Positions 1 to 11,081 of a DNA stretch of 64,000 bases are shown one piece after another. Numbering within the stretch: the stretch's first letter is position 1; each line of letters opens with the position of its first letter. This DNA comes from Kingdonia uniflora (Eukaryota; Streptophyta; Magnoliopsida; Ranunculales; Circaeasteraceae): assembly GCA_014058105.1 (NCBI GenBank), contig JACGCM010001692.1, positions 124,001 through 188,000 of the forward strand, read 5' to 3'. A program made the position numbers and the translations under genes. Under the pieces are notes generated by a model. That model was not told the origin of the DNA, did not search any database, and saw nothing but the letters and a program-made list of their open reading frames with translations.

Positions 1-7
1 TCAGTGA

Positions 8-217
8 AGGTTCAGAATAGAGGAGGATATTAATGTCGAAATGCCAGACCTCTTTGAAGCAGAACTTGGGGCACCACTCTATGACATGTCCTTCGTGTAC
101 TAGTAGGGAATAGTACAAATGATGGGGCCGCTTTCGGGCCATCGGCTGTCTCTTTTCACAGCCTTCGAGAAGGATATTGTGGACCAGGAAGACGAAGATG
201 CAGCGGCCGCTATTTGA
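8..217 (+). pseudogene. Small antisense ORF of copy A, C-terminal part
   Basis: The frame runs from the window edge through a motif 'EMPDLFEAE', meets two successive TAG codons at 101-106, then continues to a TGA at 215-217. The same protein occurs in copy B at 23,213-23,530, and the first TAG sits at the same codon there. Downstream of the stop the residues are still conserved between the copies (for example a GHRLSL stretch and a D/E/A-rich tail). The function is unknown. It is a retrotransposon accessory ORF on the strand opposite to gag-pol. Confidence 0.6.
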
Positions 218-1050
218 AGAGAGGCAACCCGTCAATAAATAGGGTTCTTTATTGCATGCTTTCTTGTTATTATTTTCCTATTTTCATCCTCTTTTTTTTT
301 TTTTTTGTATGAATCCTGTAATGTTGTCTGAGTTGCTGAATGAAAATGGTTTTTGTTGATAACTTGCTTTGTCGTGCTGTACGTACTAGTAATATATAAT
401 TTGATTTGTGATTGGAGGTATTGAAAGGATAATACAATTGTCGAAATGAATTGTTTATGTTTATCGAAGATAAAAATGACTTTGTCAAAATGAAAGGTTA
501 ACTGTGTCGAGGCTAAAAACTTTATCTGTAAGCATGAGATCGTTGATTGCTCAAAGTTTGTGACTGTATTCGGTCAAAGGGTTAAAACTTTTGTGTTAAA
601 GGGTGTGTTGGATGTCGAAAGTCGATATATTAGATAAATTTTCTTGAGGCTATCTGCTACGGATTGTTCAAGACGTAAAATGGTCGAGTACTCGAGTTCG
701 GGGATTGTGTCGTCAGTTATGCAGGATTTCACTGGCCGATTGGACATCTCAAACGGCTGGTCTGTCAGACTTGTACGGGTGCCTGATGTAGTGTGCAAAA
801 GGTAATGATGATGTTTTTTTTGTATGACGAAAAAGGTTGTAAAGTGACTGTTTGGACTTGGTTGTTTAGCTTCGAGTGAGGGAGAAAAAGGTTTGAGAAC
901 TTCATCTTTTGCAGGCAGTTATAAGCGAGGGTGTTATTCGCACGTGAGAGGTATGAGGGGTATATTGGTCAAAACACATTATAGCCGAAAAGTTGAGTAG
1001 TGGGGTTGTGGTAATGATAGTGGTTTGAAAATTAAGGCGTTTTTGTGTTT
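218..1050. other. Noncoding spacer inside copy A
   Basis: No credible coding frame. It aligns by eye with copy B 23,531-24,330 and includes a T-rich stretch (290-306) plus several short TCGA-containing motifs. It probably holds the 3' UTR of the small antisense ORF and the upstream region of the next antisense gene. Confidence 0.5.
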
Positions 1051-1059
1051 TTTGAAAAA

Positions 1060-1067
1060 TATATAAG
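1060..1067 (+). promoter_or_regulatory. TATA box of the long antisense gene (copy A)
   Basis: TATATAAG followed by a GA-rich stretch, in the same place as TATATAAG at 24,336-24,343 in copy B. It lies about 150 bp upstream of a conserved intron donor and on the strand opposite to gag-pol, so it fits a dedicated promoter for the antisense gene rather than the LTR promoter. Confidence 0.6.
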
Positions 1068-1211
1068 AGAGAGAGGAGTAATTATTGTATTCTTTTACTG
1101 CGAGAATCAAATAGTGTAGAGGAGGGAACGTACGCCATTTTGTACTTAGAAGTTCTTGTTCTACTTGCTGGTTTTGTTTTGCTGATTCGAGGTTAGTGTT
1201 GCTAACCACTA

Positions 1212-1482
1212 GTAAGTTACTTGATCTCTGCTGCTTTGTTTTGCCTTTTTTAGAATGTAGGTAAGGCAATCTGTGTTTGAGGTTTTAGAGATTATTCTCG
1301 AGGGCTAAGAAACTTGAGGGATTTAGGTTTTGACCCATTTTGGCATTTGGGGGGTTTTGGAGGGGGTATTGGGTCTGAGATTGAGGTTGTGATGAATATC
1401 TGGGGGGGGATGGACATAATAGGAGTGATAGGCACAGGATTATCGAATTTTCCTCTCTAATTGTATGCCTCTTCTTTTGTAG
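1212..1482 (+). other. Predicted 5'-UTR intron of the long antisense gene (copy A)
   Basis: Donor GTAAGT after CCACTA at 1,211, and acceptor CTTCTTTTGTAG ending at 1,482, six bases upstream of the ATG at 1,489. Copy B has the matching donor (24,480) and acceptor (24,760), giving 271 and 281 bp. Both sites follow plant consensus and are kept despite divergence inside the intron. Confidence 0.65.
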
Positions 1483-1488
1483 GCTAAA

Positions 1489-3583
1489 ATGCGTAACCTT
1501 CGGGCTTCGAGACGGAGACTGTTAGATGAGGAGTTCGAAGAATTCGATGCTAGTGTTTCTGGTCGAGCCCCAATGAATGAGAGTAGTGATGTAGAAGTGT
1601 TAGATATTGTAACCGAGGCTCCATTGTTAATGGTTCCCCCGGCTAAGGAGGTTCTGGTTTCGAGGCGTCGAAGGACGTTGGTGGTGGAGGGGGAGATTAG
1701 GTACAAAGTGAAGATAGTAAGGATTTGACTGAGTTAGATAGGGTCGAAGGTGCTGTTTTAGCTAAAGAGAGGATTAAATTAGATCGGTTCGCCGCCAATC
1801 TTGAACTCTCGATGGTAGGGGTGTATCTGAGTGTTGCAGGGACGGGGTTGACCTTCAAGTCGAACCCTGGGGAAGGGATTTTAGCTTATAGAGGCCAAAT
1901 TCGATTGGGACTGGAGCTGCCTCTCCGAAGATTGGTGAAAGAAGTATTAAGTTTCTGGGGAGTGGCTCCGGTGAAAATGAACGGTAATTTTTATGAGATG
2001 ATGAGGGTTGTAGAGGGGATGAATGTAAAACTGGCTAGTGAGGATTGAGGTTTGATTAAATGGTTTGACATCATCACATTTTAATCAAGGAAGGCTAGTC
2101 AGAACTCGGAGACCTATCACATCCAATGTCACCCAGAGAAACCTTGGTTTTTTGACCTGTGCTTGACAGGCCGAGGGTGGAATAAAGATTTACTGATAGT
2201 AAGGGGTAACTATGAGAATGTAGAGAAAGATGACCCGTATAAATTACATCATAGGGTATATAACGAAAGTAAGTTTATTGTCAAAGGGTTATTGTTGATG
2301 TGTATCTGAGATAAGTGATAACTGTGTTCTTGTTTTAATCTACAGGTCGGTAGAGTTTGTCTTGGGATAATCCGGTAAATTATATTGATACGCTGTTCGA
2401 AGCTAGTGAAGACTGGGTAAATTCTGTGTTTGACAGTCTCAAAATCAAAAGACAAGGGAGGAAGAAGGCAGATTCCCTGCTTCGAGACGTACCTGCTACG
2501 TCGAAGTTACCAAAGAGAAAGAATAGTGAAGGTGTTTCAAAGGGGCAAAAAGAGATGGGAGGGGAAGAGTTGCCAAGAAATTACCAATTTGTACCAAGAT
2601 CGCGGAGGGGTTTGAAGCCAGCAGTTCCAGTACTCGAAGTGGCAGGAGATATGCCAAAGTTGAGGCCGAGGCCAGTAGCAGTTTAAACTGAGAAGGGGAA
2701 AGTCCCGGTAGTCCTCGAAGCTTCGAAGGTGCAGCAATCGAAGGTTGGCCAACGCAAAAGGCGTAGAGTGCTGGGGGAGAATGATACACTGGAGGAAGAT
2801 GAAGAGATGACGGAGGTTGAACGACAGAAGTAGGCTGTGACATAGTAGGCTTCGATGGTCGAGCTCTGGTAAGATGACTCAGGCGAGGCTTCGAAGGAGA
2901 TAAAGAAACACATGTTTCAGGTAACTAAATGCGGCTTGCTGTTGTGGTATTTTGTGATTTTTAGAAAAAATTTCAAGTTTCGAGTTGCACTGATTTCTTA
3001 AAAGCTTTAGCAGACGGATGCTTGGGTGCAGACTTGCAGCAAGGCAATGAAGGCAGTGAAGGAAAAATTAAAGCAAGCAAAGGACAATCTAAATCTTTCT
3101 CGTGGGAAAGAGGGACCACTGGTGTCTGAAGTCAAGAAGTTGAAGTAGCATCTGGAGGTGCTTACCGACTCTTATGACGAGAGGCTCAAGCTGCAGTGGT
3201 CAAGGCTGGAGCGAGAGTGGTCTGCGAAGCTTGTGGCGTGTGAGAGGGAAAAAGCTGAGCAGAAGGTGACTTTCAAGTGGCAGTATGATGGCAAATGCAA
3301 AACGAACGTTATGTTAAAAAGCTTTATAGATGATAAGGGGTATGACCCCGAGTCATTGGAACCTTATCCTGTGTCTCCAGAACTTGTTGAAGGGGATAAT
3401 TTGCAAAAGAAGGGTGAAGAGGCAAACATTGCTGAAGAAGCAGCTGGAAATATTGGGGGTGGTGCAGATACTTTGCTTGTTGAAGCGCTCATTGGTAGTA
3501 CTGTTGGTGGTTTGGTCATTGGAGGTTCGAATGAAGTTGCTAGGGGTGCTGTGGAGCAGGAAGGCGTAACCGCGCTAGTATGA
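1489..3583 (+). pseudogene. Antisense 'gypsy-type transposon' (Transposase_28-like) plus coiled-coil gene, copy A
   Basis: The start MRNLRASRRR lies just after the predicted intron and is shared with copy B. An acidic N-terminal part (1,489-1,728) is followed, after a frame change, by a conserved block at 1,725-2,270 with the motifs LELSMVGVYLSVAG, RGQIRLGLELPL, HPEKPWFFDLC and TGRGWNKDLL. This layout resembles the plant 'putative gypsy type transposon' domain (Transposase_28). A basic linker (2,357-2,686), an intron (2,921-3,010) and a Lys/Glu-rich coiled coil (3,020-3,330) follow, then a Gly/Val/Glu tail ending at 3,583. Several stops and frameshifts make this copy nonfunctional. The biochemical role is unknown. 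Domain assignment is by pattern, not by a search. Confidence 0.6.
2921..3010 (+). other. Predicted coding intron with tandem acceptor (copy A)
   Basis: CAG/GTAACT donor at 2,921 and TTTAG/CAG acceptor at 3,010 or 3,013. The reading frame before (EIKKHMFQ) and after (TDAWVQTCSKAM) is continuous at phase 0 once the segment is removed, and either acceptor keeps frame. Copy B has the same arrangement at 26,262-26,352/26,355. Confidence 0.65.
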
Positions 3584-3976
3584 GGTATTTGAGGTTGGGA
3601 TGACATTTCTTCTTCTGTTGATTAAAATGTAGAGTTGTAATATTTTGAGCGATGTTTTTGTTTTTTTTTGATCTCTGAACTCGGTAGGTTGTTTGTGCTT
3701 TTGTTATCTGTTTGAACTCCTGAAATTGATGCTTGTTTTGGAGAAATGGTGATTGGTCTTTAAATTGTACTGTAACTGTTCCTCTGAAGGATGATATGTT
3801 GAATGTGCTCTGCAATTGATAGAATTGTAGATAGTATTTTTGTATACGGTTGATGTTTGGAAGTGTAGAAGTTAGATCTGTTTGAGTAGAAATTTGGTCT
3901 GCATGAATGACTGTAGTGTGATTAAAACCTGAGGAGTGTCAACGATTGTATAGATCAAACTCGGAATGTTTTGCAA
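3584..3976. other. Spacer between antisense gene and tandem array (copy A)
   Basis: No coding frame. It contains two units (3,875-3,918) of a 22-bp motif that is expanded to fifteen units in copy B. Confidence 0.5.
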
Positions 3977-4660
3977 GACATCGAAGGCTGAAGCCACAGC
4001 GATGTTGAAAATTTGAAAAATTTCCAGGTCGCATCCAAGTATTAGTCGGGCCGAGGGGACGTGATACCTAGAGGAAAGCCGAAAATTTATTGGACTTCGA
4101 AGGCCTCTGCCATAGAAAAACAATATATGATCACCTCCAACGCATTCCCAAGGGTCTGGTCTTTCGATCATCCTTGCCCCTCGAGTCCGCTCGAATGTTG
4201 GAAACTTGAGCAATTCAAGGTCGTCCTCATGTACCAGTCGGGGCGAGGGTGGACATGATACCCGGGGTAAACCAAGAAAACGACTTGACTTCGACAGTTT
4301 TAAAGCCTGGACGAAGTATATCTGATCGCCCCCAATGCATCCCCGAAGGTCCGGCCTTTCGACCATCCTTGCCCCTCGAGTTTGCTCGAAATTGGAGACT
4401 TGAACAATTCAAGATCGCCCCCAAGTATCAGTCGGGGCGAGGGTGGACGTGATACCGAGGGTCAATCAAGAAAATGACTGGACTTCGAAGGCCTAGGCCA
4501 CAACAAAGTAATATCTGGTCGCCCCCAATGCATCCCCGAGGGTCTGGCCTTACGACCATACTTGCCCCATGAGTTTGCTCGAAGTTGGGAGCTTGAGTAA
4601 CTCAGATTGCCCCCAAGTATCAGTCGGGTCGAAGGTTGACATGACACCTGAGTTAAATCT
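3977..4660. repeat. 194-bp tandem array (copy A)
   Basis: A unit marked by GACTTCGA recurs at 4,093, 4,287 and 4,481 (spacing 194 bp), with a shorter first unit at 3,977. Each unit holds a GC-rich core around 'CGCCCCCAATGCATCCC' and 'AAGTATCAGTCGGG'. The same unit order and spacing occur in copy B (27,748-28,435), so the array predates both insertions. Confidence 0.85.
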
Positions 4661-4729
4661 AGAAATTCAAAATGAAGCAGGAGACGAAGTAAGGGTTGAA
4701 AAACTTGTTTATTGAATGTTTTAAATTGC

Positions 4730-6040
4730 ATCAGTTGTACATGGTTGGAGATATGGCTAGTTATAAGAGACCAGCTGTATTGTATTCCAGGGGTTTGGTA
4801 GAGGCCCTTCGTCTTCCGTTATTAAGTAATAAGAACCCTTGTCTGCTTTATCGTAGACAACACATAGTCCATCCCATGATTGGGCCAACTTGCCAACATT
4901 TTGAGGTCTCGAAGAATGATTGACACGTCAAAGTACCAGATTTCCAATGTTGAAATTCTGTTGTCAAACTCTTTTGTTGTAAGATTTCTAAAGTAATATG
5001 TGGTACCGGCCAAGGTTGGTGATAACTCGATCTCTAGTTTCTTCGATCCATAACATATTTCAAGCAAGTTCAAACTCATTATCTTCTTCTGGGAGGTTAG
5101 GGTCTCGAGTGGGTACTTCGAATTGGGTTAGTAATACAGCTTCGGTTCCATATGTTCGGAGGAAGGGGGTGCATCCTGTAGATTTCCTTGGGGTTGTGCG
5201 ATAGGCCCAGAGGACGTGTTGTAACTCTTGAACCCATCGTCCTTTCTTTGCATCGAGTCTCTTCTTAAGACCATCGACGATGGTTTTGTTAATTGCTTCG
5301 ACTTGACCGTTGCCCTGGGGATAGCAAGGTGTGGAGGGTAATAGGATGATGTTATATTTTTTGATGAAGTTTTTGACTTTGCTGCCAACGAATTGGGGAC
5401 CATTATCGCATCGAATAATATGAGGATAGCCGAAGCGAGTGATGATGTTTTCTCATAAAAATTTGACAACTTCTTCTTCTCTGGTTTGGCATAGAGGTAC
5501 CGCTTCGATCCATTTTGTGAAGTAATCGGTTGCGACGAGGATATTTTCTCTACTACCTGAAGCATTTGAGAAGGGTCCAATGATATCGATGTCCCATCTT
5601 TTGAATGGCCAGGAAACTTGAGAGAAGTAGAGGTCTTCAGAGGAACTATGGATGTCATGAGCCTGACGCTGGCATTTGTCGCAATATTTTGTGTAGTCAG
5701 AAGATTGTTTTTTCATACCAGGCAAAAATAATCCTTGGGTAACAGCTCGAAGGGCCATAGAATGACCAACAGTATGAGCACCGCAGGTTCCTTCATGAAG
5801 TTTGGCTATGTTTTGAGAGGCTTCGGCTTGGGATATGCATCGAAGGAGGACGCCATTTGGGGATTTTTGATGTAGTTTGTTTTTGTGGATAGTATATCTG
5901 CGGCTGTTTTCTAGCAATGACCGTTTGGCTTTGGGATCACCTGTGAGGGTGGTATTGTTGAGGTAATGAAGAAACGGTGTTTTCCAATCGTCTGGATCGT
6001 CACTCTCACCCCCAGTATTGATGGTATTGATTTCCATTTG
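4730..6040 (-). pseudogene. Integrase domain of gypsy pol (copy A)
   Basis: Integrase joins the cDNA copy to host DNA. On the minus strand the HHCC zinc-binding part is visible (KLHEGTCGAHTVGHSM, then CDKCQR, near 5,670-5,810). The catalytic triad follows: D in WDIDIIGPF (about 5,590), D in IRCDNGPQF (about 5,400), and E in NGQVEAINKTI (about 5,290). The C-terminal stretch reaches about 4,730 with a GSYYL...PWN ending typical of this lineage. A frameshift near 5,455 and later stops break it. Confidence 0.85.
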
Positions 6041-6094
6041 ATCGATGCTTGGGCGTTCAAGTACTTCGATATGGAGTGTTCAAGATTCTGATTG

Positions 6095-6515
6095 CCCGAG
6101 CATAGCTGCTATGTAGGCGAGGGCATCTGTATGTCTATTTTCTCCTCGAGGGTAATGAGTAATTGTGTATTTTTCAGGGAACCGGTCCATGCGCTGCGGT
6201 GCAAAGAGAACGTAGTCAGCCATGCGACCGTTAGCTTGGCTTTCTCCTGTGCAGTGTCTCTAAACGAGTTAGGAATCTGTAAAGACTGCAAGCTTGGGAA
6301 TGCCAAGGTCGAGTGCGAGGTTGAGGTCGTGGATCAAGGCTTTGTACTCTGCTTCGTTATTGGAACATTCGAAGGCCAGTTTGAGAGCTTTCTCTATGCG
6401 GTCATTAGTGGGTGTTACCAAGACAATACCAATGCCTGAGCCATTAGGACCTGTTGATCCATCTGTGAATGAATGCCAGCCAGTGGGAGGGTCCCAAGGA
6501 TCTATTATATCGGGT
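6095..6515 (-). pseudogene. Second (archaeal-type) RNase H domain, copy A
   Basis: Motifs FTDGSTGPNGSGIGIVL, ECSNNEAEYKALIHDL and GIPKLAVFTDS, ending with ENRHTDALAYIAAML. This extra RNase H lies between the Ty3-type RNase H and integrase. In plants that arrangement is the hallmark of the Tat lineage. Key acidic residues are still present, with one or two stops. Confidence 0.8.
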
Positions 6516-6559
6516 TAATCTTCCGATAAGTCATCTTCGTGTTCTTCCCAGTCGTCATC

Positions 6560-7020
6560 TTCGACCGGGAAGTCAGCAAGAAAGTCTGCTACTGCTTGGC
6601 CTTTCTGGGATATTTGTTTCTCGAAGGTAATGTCGTACTCGCCAAGGTATACGGACCACTATTGTACTTGTCTAGATTTTTCTTTTTTGCTAACTACCTC
6701 TCGAAGGGGATAACTGGTAATAACACGAATGAGATGAGCTTACAAATATGGTTTGAGCTTATGGGCTGAATAGGCAAGTGTGAGGAGTAAGCGCTTTAGT
6801 TTTGAATATCGAGTTTCGCGGGGGTTAGGGTTTTACTGATGAAATATACAGGTTTTACGATGTTCAAATCAAGTCGAATGAGTACTGAACTGAGAGAGGT
6901 TTCAGTGGCAGCGAGGTATAAAGAAAGTGTTTCGCCTTCGATTAGTCGATCTTGGGATTGTTTTTCTTTTTTGTTTAGTGGATGCCTTGATCGCGTAAGA
7001 GGCAAAAGATCCAGACACAT
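6560..7020 (-). pseudogene. Ty3-type RNase H domain, copy A
   Basis: Minus-strand motifs LYLAATETSLSSVLI, KPVYFISKTLTPA and YPLREVVSKKEKSRQVQ follow the reverse transcriptase, as in gypsy pol. Frames are interrupted. It would degrade the RNA strand during minus-strand cDNA synthesis. Confidence 0.7.
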
Positions 7021-7836
7021 CGATCTGAGGATTAGGAAATGAAATGATTGAGGGCTGCTATCCTGCCCGCCACTTTTTGGACGTCTTTCTTGGTTCGGGG
7101 CGAAGGCATGTCTATGAGGGTTCGAATGTGATTGGGGTCAATCTCTATCCCGCGTTTACTGATAAGGGGACCCAAAATTTTTCTGGATGACACGACAAAT
7201 TGGCACTTGTCTGGGTTGAGTTTCATATTATATGTGCCAAGTATCGAGAAGATTTCTGAGAGGTCATGGATATGGGTATTTTTCTTAAGGCTCTTGCATA
7301 ACATATCGTGGATATATGCTTCGACAGATTTGCCAAGGAAGGGTTTGAACATGGTTGTGGCAAGAGGTTGGTAGGTGGCGTCGGCATTTTTAAGGCCGAA
7401 GGGCATAACATTGAAACAGTAAAGGCCTTGTTTAGTTATAAATGAAGCTTTAAGTTGATCTTCGGGGAGAAGAGGTACCTGATTGTAGCCCGAAGCTGCG
7501 TCCATCATGGATAGGCACTCATGTCCAGCGGTGGCATCGAGGAGTGCTAAGATAGTTGAGAGGGGGAAACTATCCTTCGGTGTGTGCTTGTTGAGGTATG
7601 TGAAGTCGACGTAGATTCAGATCTTGCCATTCTTCTTAAGAACTGCTACAATGTTTGATATCCAGTCTGCATATTTTACTTCCCTGATAAAGCCTACGGT
7701 AATAATCTATTCTACTTCGAGGTTTACAACTTCTCGAAGTCGTGGTGCCAGTATATGCTTCTTTTGTGTTTATTGTTGATGATTGGGGGATGAGATCGAG
7801 GCGATGGCAGGCCAGGTTGGGGTCAACACCAGGCAT
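7020..7836 (-). pseudogene. Reverse transcriptase domain of gypsy pol (copy A)
   Basis: Continuous frame 7,032-7,508: MMDAASGYNQVPL, QGLYCFNVMPFGLKNA, YIHDMLCKSL, LNPDKCQF, KRGIEIDP, then RTKKDVQKVAGRIAALN. The active site reads YIHDM instead of YIDDM, so a catalytic aspartate is lost. The N-terminal part (to 7,836, beginning MPGVDPNLACHRLDL) is in another frame. Clearly inactive. Confidence 0.9.
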
Positions 7837-8105
7837 TTCATAAAATGTGTAGGCAAAGATGTCTTTATTTGTTTAAAGGAAATTGGAAAATTCGTGGCGC
7901 TCTGACTCATTGAGGAAGGTTCTGATAAATGTTCCTCGACCTGGACCGTCGAGTTTGATATAGACAGTGGGTTAGTTGGATGAGGTGGTATCTGTCGAAG
8001 TCGAGAAGATAGAAAGATGTTGTGATTGTTATAGGCAGCTGACAAGTTTTTGAGTTTGGTCGATCTCTGGATGCTCGCAGGAGTGGGCAAGGCGTTGAGA
8101 GCCTT

Positions 8106-8500
8106 TTAAGTTTCAAGTACCCTCGTGATTGCTAAATCGATGGGTCTGATGGTAGGTCGAAGGTATAGCTCGCATGGCGTGAAGCCAATCTCGTCCGAGT
8201 ATACCGAGGTATTCAGACTTCTAGTTAATGACGATGAAGTTGGTTTGAAGGGTAATGGGGCCTGTAGTGACGGGTAGGCTAATACGGCCAACGGTGACTT
8301 TTTTGATCCATTGAATCCTTTTAGTTCGATGTTGGCAGTGGTTATGAGGTCTATTTTCTTCATGGTTTTGATTGTTTGGAGAAAAAGGACATCAACTGCA
8401 CTCCCAGTATCTACGAGCATTGTATGGAGGATGAGGTTCTCGATCTTAATCATTATGACTAACGGATCAGAATGGGGGAATCGAATGTGTGAAGTATCAC
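8106..8500 (-). pseudogene. Aspartic protease domain (copy A)
   Basis: The frame at 8,106-8,453 starts MIKIENLILHTMLVDTGSAVDVLFL. DTGSA is the catalytic motif of retroviral-type aspartic proteases, intact here, followed by the usual ELKGFNGS region. It would process the Gag-Pol polyprotein. A frameshift follows around residue 60. Confidence 0.8.
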
Positions 8501-8749
8501 AGTCGATGAAAGAGATACCTTGGAGTCGAGGGTGACAACTTTATTCTTGCAGAAGTGTAGGAAATATCTCTTGATAGGTGAGCTTGTCACATTCTTCGAC
8601 GCGCTTTCGTTTACTCTTGGAATGTCCACTGTCTATGTTGTTAACTTCGATCAACTTGACTCTATAAATGTGCACTTCAGCTTGTTCAGTAGTAGGGGTG
8701 GAAAGAGATTTGAGGTAGGACCCATCAAGGTAGCTCGGAATATCAGTAA

Positions 8750-10345
8750 TATACTAGTGTAAACGTCTTGCTCTGAAAATAAGTTCAAGGGAACATTGAA
8801 GGGCGAAGCAATTATTGGTATGGTGGCAGTTGCACTTATGGTTGGCGCAGTAAGGTTCGTCTGGTCTGACTTCGATAGGGAAAGGCATGCGCCAAATGGG
8901 GTCTGCCTGTATGTGTGGTAAAAGGGTGCTGAGTGGGGCAGTGAGTAAAGGCAAAATAGGCCTTGGTCACTTTTTGTGAGTTTCAGTGCTGTTATCAATA
9001 TTGGGGCATTTGCGGCTCTCAGTCTCATGTAAGACAGGAGCGATCAGGGGTGCGGGAGCAGGGTGGGGTTTTTTTCGAGTTTTATTGAAGTTTGCTGTTT
9101 GCAAAGGTTGGCTCTATTTGCGGGACTCTTGGAGGCGTTCGAGATCAATATAGCCGTTGACCTTCGAGAACATCTTTTCAAGTGTTTTTGGTTTGTGGAG
9201 GACTAGGTGCTCTTTTACTCGGCCGTGGTCGGGCAGGGAAATCGAATATGCCAACATAGCATTCGAGCAGTCGAGATTTTCAATTTTCCGGGATTCATCG
9301 AGGAATCTTCTGGTGAAGGCTTCAACGGTCTTACTGCCGGATTTTCTGAAATTGAAGAGAGCGTCAACTCTGACCTCTCTGTCTTTGCTGAAGACAAACT
9401 GGGCAATGAAGAGGTGTGAAAGTTGCTCGAAGTTACGAATCGAGCCATTTGGGAGATTGTGGTACCATCAAAGGGGGTTATCGGTAAAGCTTGTTGGAAA
9501 AAGGTGACATAATAGGTAGTCAGCCGTAGAGTAGAGGCTCAGGGATTTTTGAAATTCGAGGATGTAGGATTTGAGGTCTGTGTTACGGTATTTACTGACT
9601 TTGGGGGTATGAAAGTTGGAGGGTATTTCGATAGCCAAAAGTTTGGGGCAGATTGGGTTACTGAGGCGGTTCTAGGAGTTTGTAGCGGGGCTCGTGTTGA
9701 CGTGAATGACGGGTTGTATTTTGTGGTCGAGGTCCTGCTGTGTAACATACGCAGGACGTGGGGGAGATTGATGAATTCGAAGGTTGTGAGGTCGAGTTTG
9801 TTGACGTGGGGGACATCAGCACTGCGTTCGCCGAGCTGTTCCCGAGCAGGACGACGTCTGGGGTGTCTAGAGAAGCGGAGGGTTGAGTCGGAAAAGTCTT
9901 ATGTGGGGTGAATCCCGAGGTGAATGGAGCCAGTTGGGGGGATATTACGGGGAAAACCTTCGGCACCGGTGTGAACGGGGGGTATCTCGAGGTTTAGTGA
10001 TGGTCCTAGGCAGGTGCGAGCTGAGACGCGCGATGGGTCTGGTGCCTGGGACGGGCAAACAAGTTTCAAGGGCTGTAATCTCTGTAGCTCTCGGACGGTG
10101 TTGCGCAGTTCGTCGATTACTCTGTTTTGTCTGTTTCTATCATCCAAGCGGCGATTTTGCTCGGTTTCTTGTGCCAAGCGGTGGTTTTCATGCTCCTGGT
10201 TTAGATGGTTCTGGTGGCGCTCCTCTACCTGAGCGACTTGTTGGGATAGTAGGGCTATTTGGGCAGCGATTCCTTCAATGGAGTGACCTTCCTGAGTTGA
10301 GTCGGAACGGCGTGAGGAGGCTATTAAGGGTAATCTTCTGAAGTG
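8750..10345 (-). pseudogene. gag (copy A), decayed
   Basis: The N-terminal coiled coil lies at about 10,050-10,345 (AAQIALLSQQVAQVEER, RNTVRELQRLQPL), continuing to 9,899. The central retrotransposon gag domain (9,120-9,700) is broken into several frames. A zinc-knuckle-like stretch, PYCANHKCNCHHTNNCFAL, lies at 8,840-8,900. The expected start codon, ATG in copy B, is replaced here. Confidence 0.75.
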
Positions 10346-10409
10346 AAAAACAAATGGAGGGGAAGAAGGAAAGGAGATTGGTAGGGTGGGAAGCACAGAT
10401 GACACTAAT

Positions 10410-11081
10410 TGAAGGGACCTAACTTCGTTCGGATGTGAAGTTGGTTCTTACAACATAGAATCGATCCTCAATCAAAGGAGGCAAGCAAATGACTTAAAGT
10501 AAGATCTAACTATAGAAAAATACCTGCGTAGAGGCCCGAATATGACTCTTTACGACCTCTGATGAAGATTTTTTAAGACAAAATGTATTACTGAAGATAA
10601 AATACAAAGGGCTGGAGATGATTTTTCTAACCCCTCCTTGGTTTCCCTTATCCTCTATTTATAGAGATATAGGGAGCTGAGTCACCAAGGGTGGGTCAGG
10701 TTTACATGATTGCTATCAGGAAATCCCGATGAGTTATGGGCGACGGTCATGTCGGTACTGTCACTGCAATATTTATTGATGATGTCCCTGAACGGCGCGG
10801 TGGTTGGACCTGTCACTGTAGTTGTACGGGCCAATCAATGTGCCGTCTGACCTGATGAGGTGATTGTCTGTCTTATCTTGCTTCGACCGTGTGATAGGGA
10901 GGTTGAAGGGTTTCTGCTGTGGCTCGTTAATCTGTTCTCGAAGCTTTGCCTGATGTCGAAGCTTCGTCTTCGGGGGATCTCTGAGGATTCTGCTTTAGAG
11001 ATTGAGTGGGCTTCTATACATTCGAGTAGGCTGTGATGTAGGCTTCGACTGACTGTCGAAGGCTACGAGTAGGCTACTACA
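10410..11081 (-). repeat. 5' LTR of copy A
   Basis: Matches the copy B LTRs from TGAAGGGACC to the shared end GAGTAGGCTACTACA. It contains the minus-strand TATA region (plus-strand CCTCTATTTATAGAG near 10,652-10,666). On its inner side is a degraded primer-binding site (10,395-10,408). Confidence 0.88.

Larger units (their letters stand above)
1..11081 (-). mobile_element. Tat-lineage Ty3/gypsy retrotransposon, copy A (left end outside window)
   Basis: Reading on the minus strand: 5' LTR (10,410-11,081), gag, protease, reverse transcriptase, two RNase H domains, integrase, a 194-bp tandem array, then a block of genes on the opposite strand running off the window start. Position 1 corresponds to about 23,287 of copy B, so the 3' LTR and one small antisense ORF are missing. 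The second RNase H after the Ty3-type one, and the antisense ORFs between pol and the 3' LTR, are traits of the Tat/Ogre/Retand branch. Frames are broken in many places, so this copy is not autonomous. Confidence 0.9.

Noticed and set aside
2290..2346. A further intron before SWDNPVNYID in the long antisense gene
   Set aside because: The acceptor TCTACAG is good in copy A, but the donor reads ATAAGT in both copies and the acceptor is changed in B, so I cannot support it.
4061..4452. Several frames containing IPRGKP, RPQCIPEGPAFRP and similar
   Set aside because: They are translations of the 194-bp tandem array, repeated with its period.
9157..9911. Plus-strand frames over gag of copy A
   Set aside because: They are shadows opposite the minus-strand gag. 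Copy B shows no conserved plus-strand protein there.
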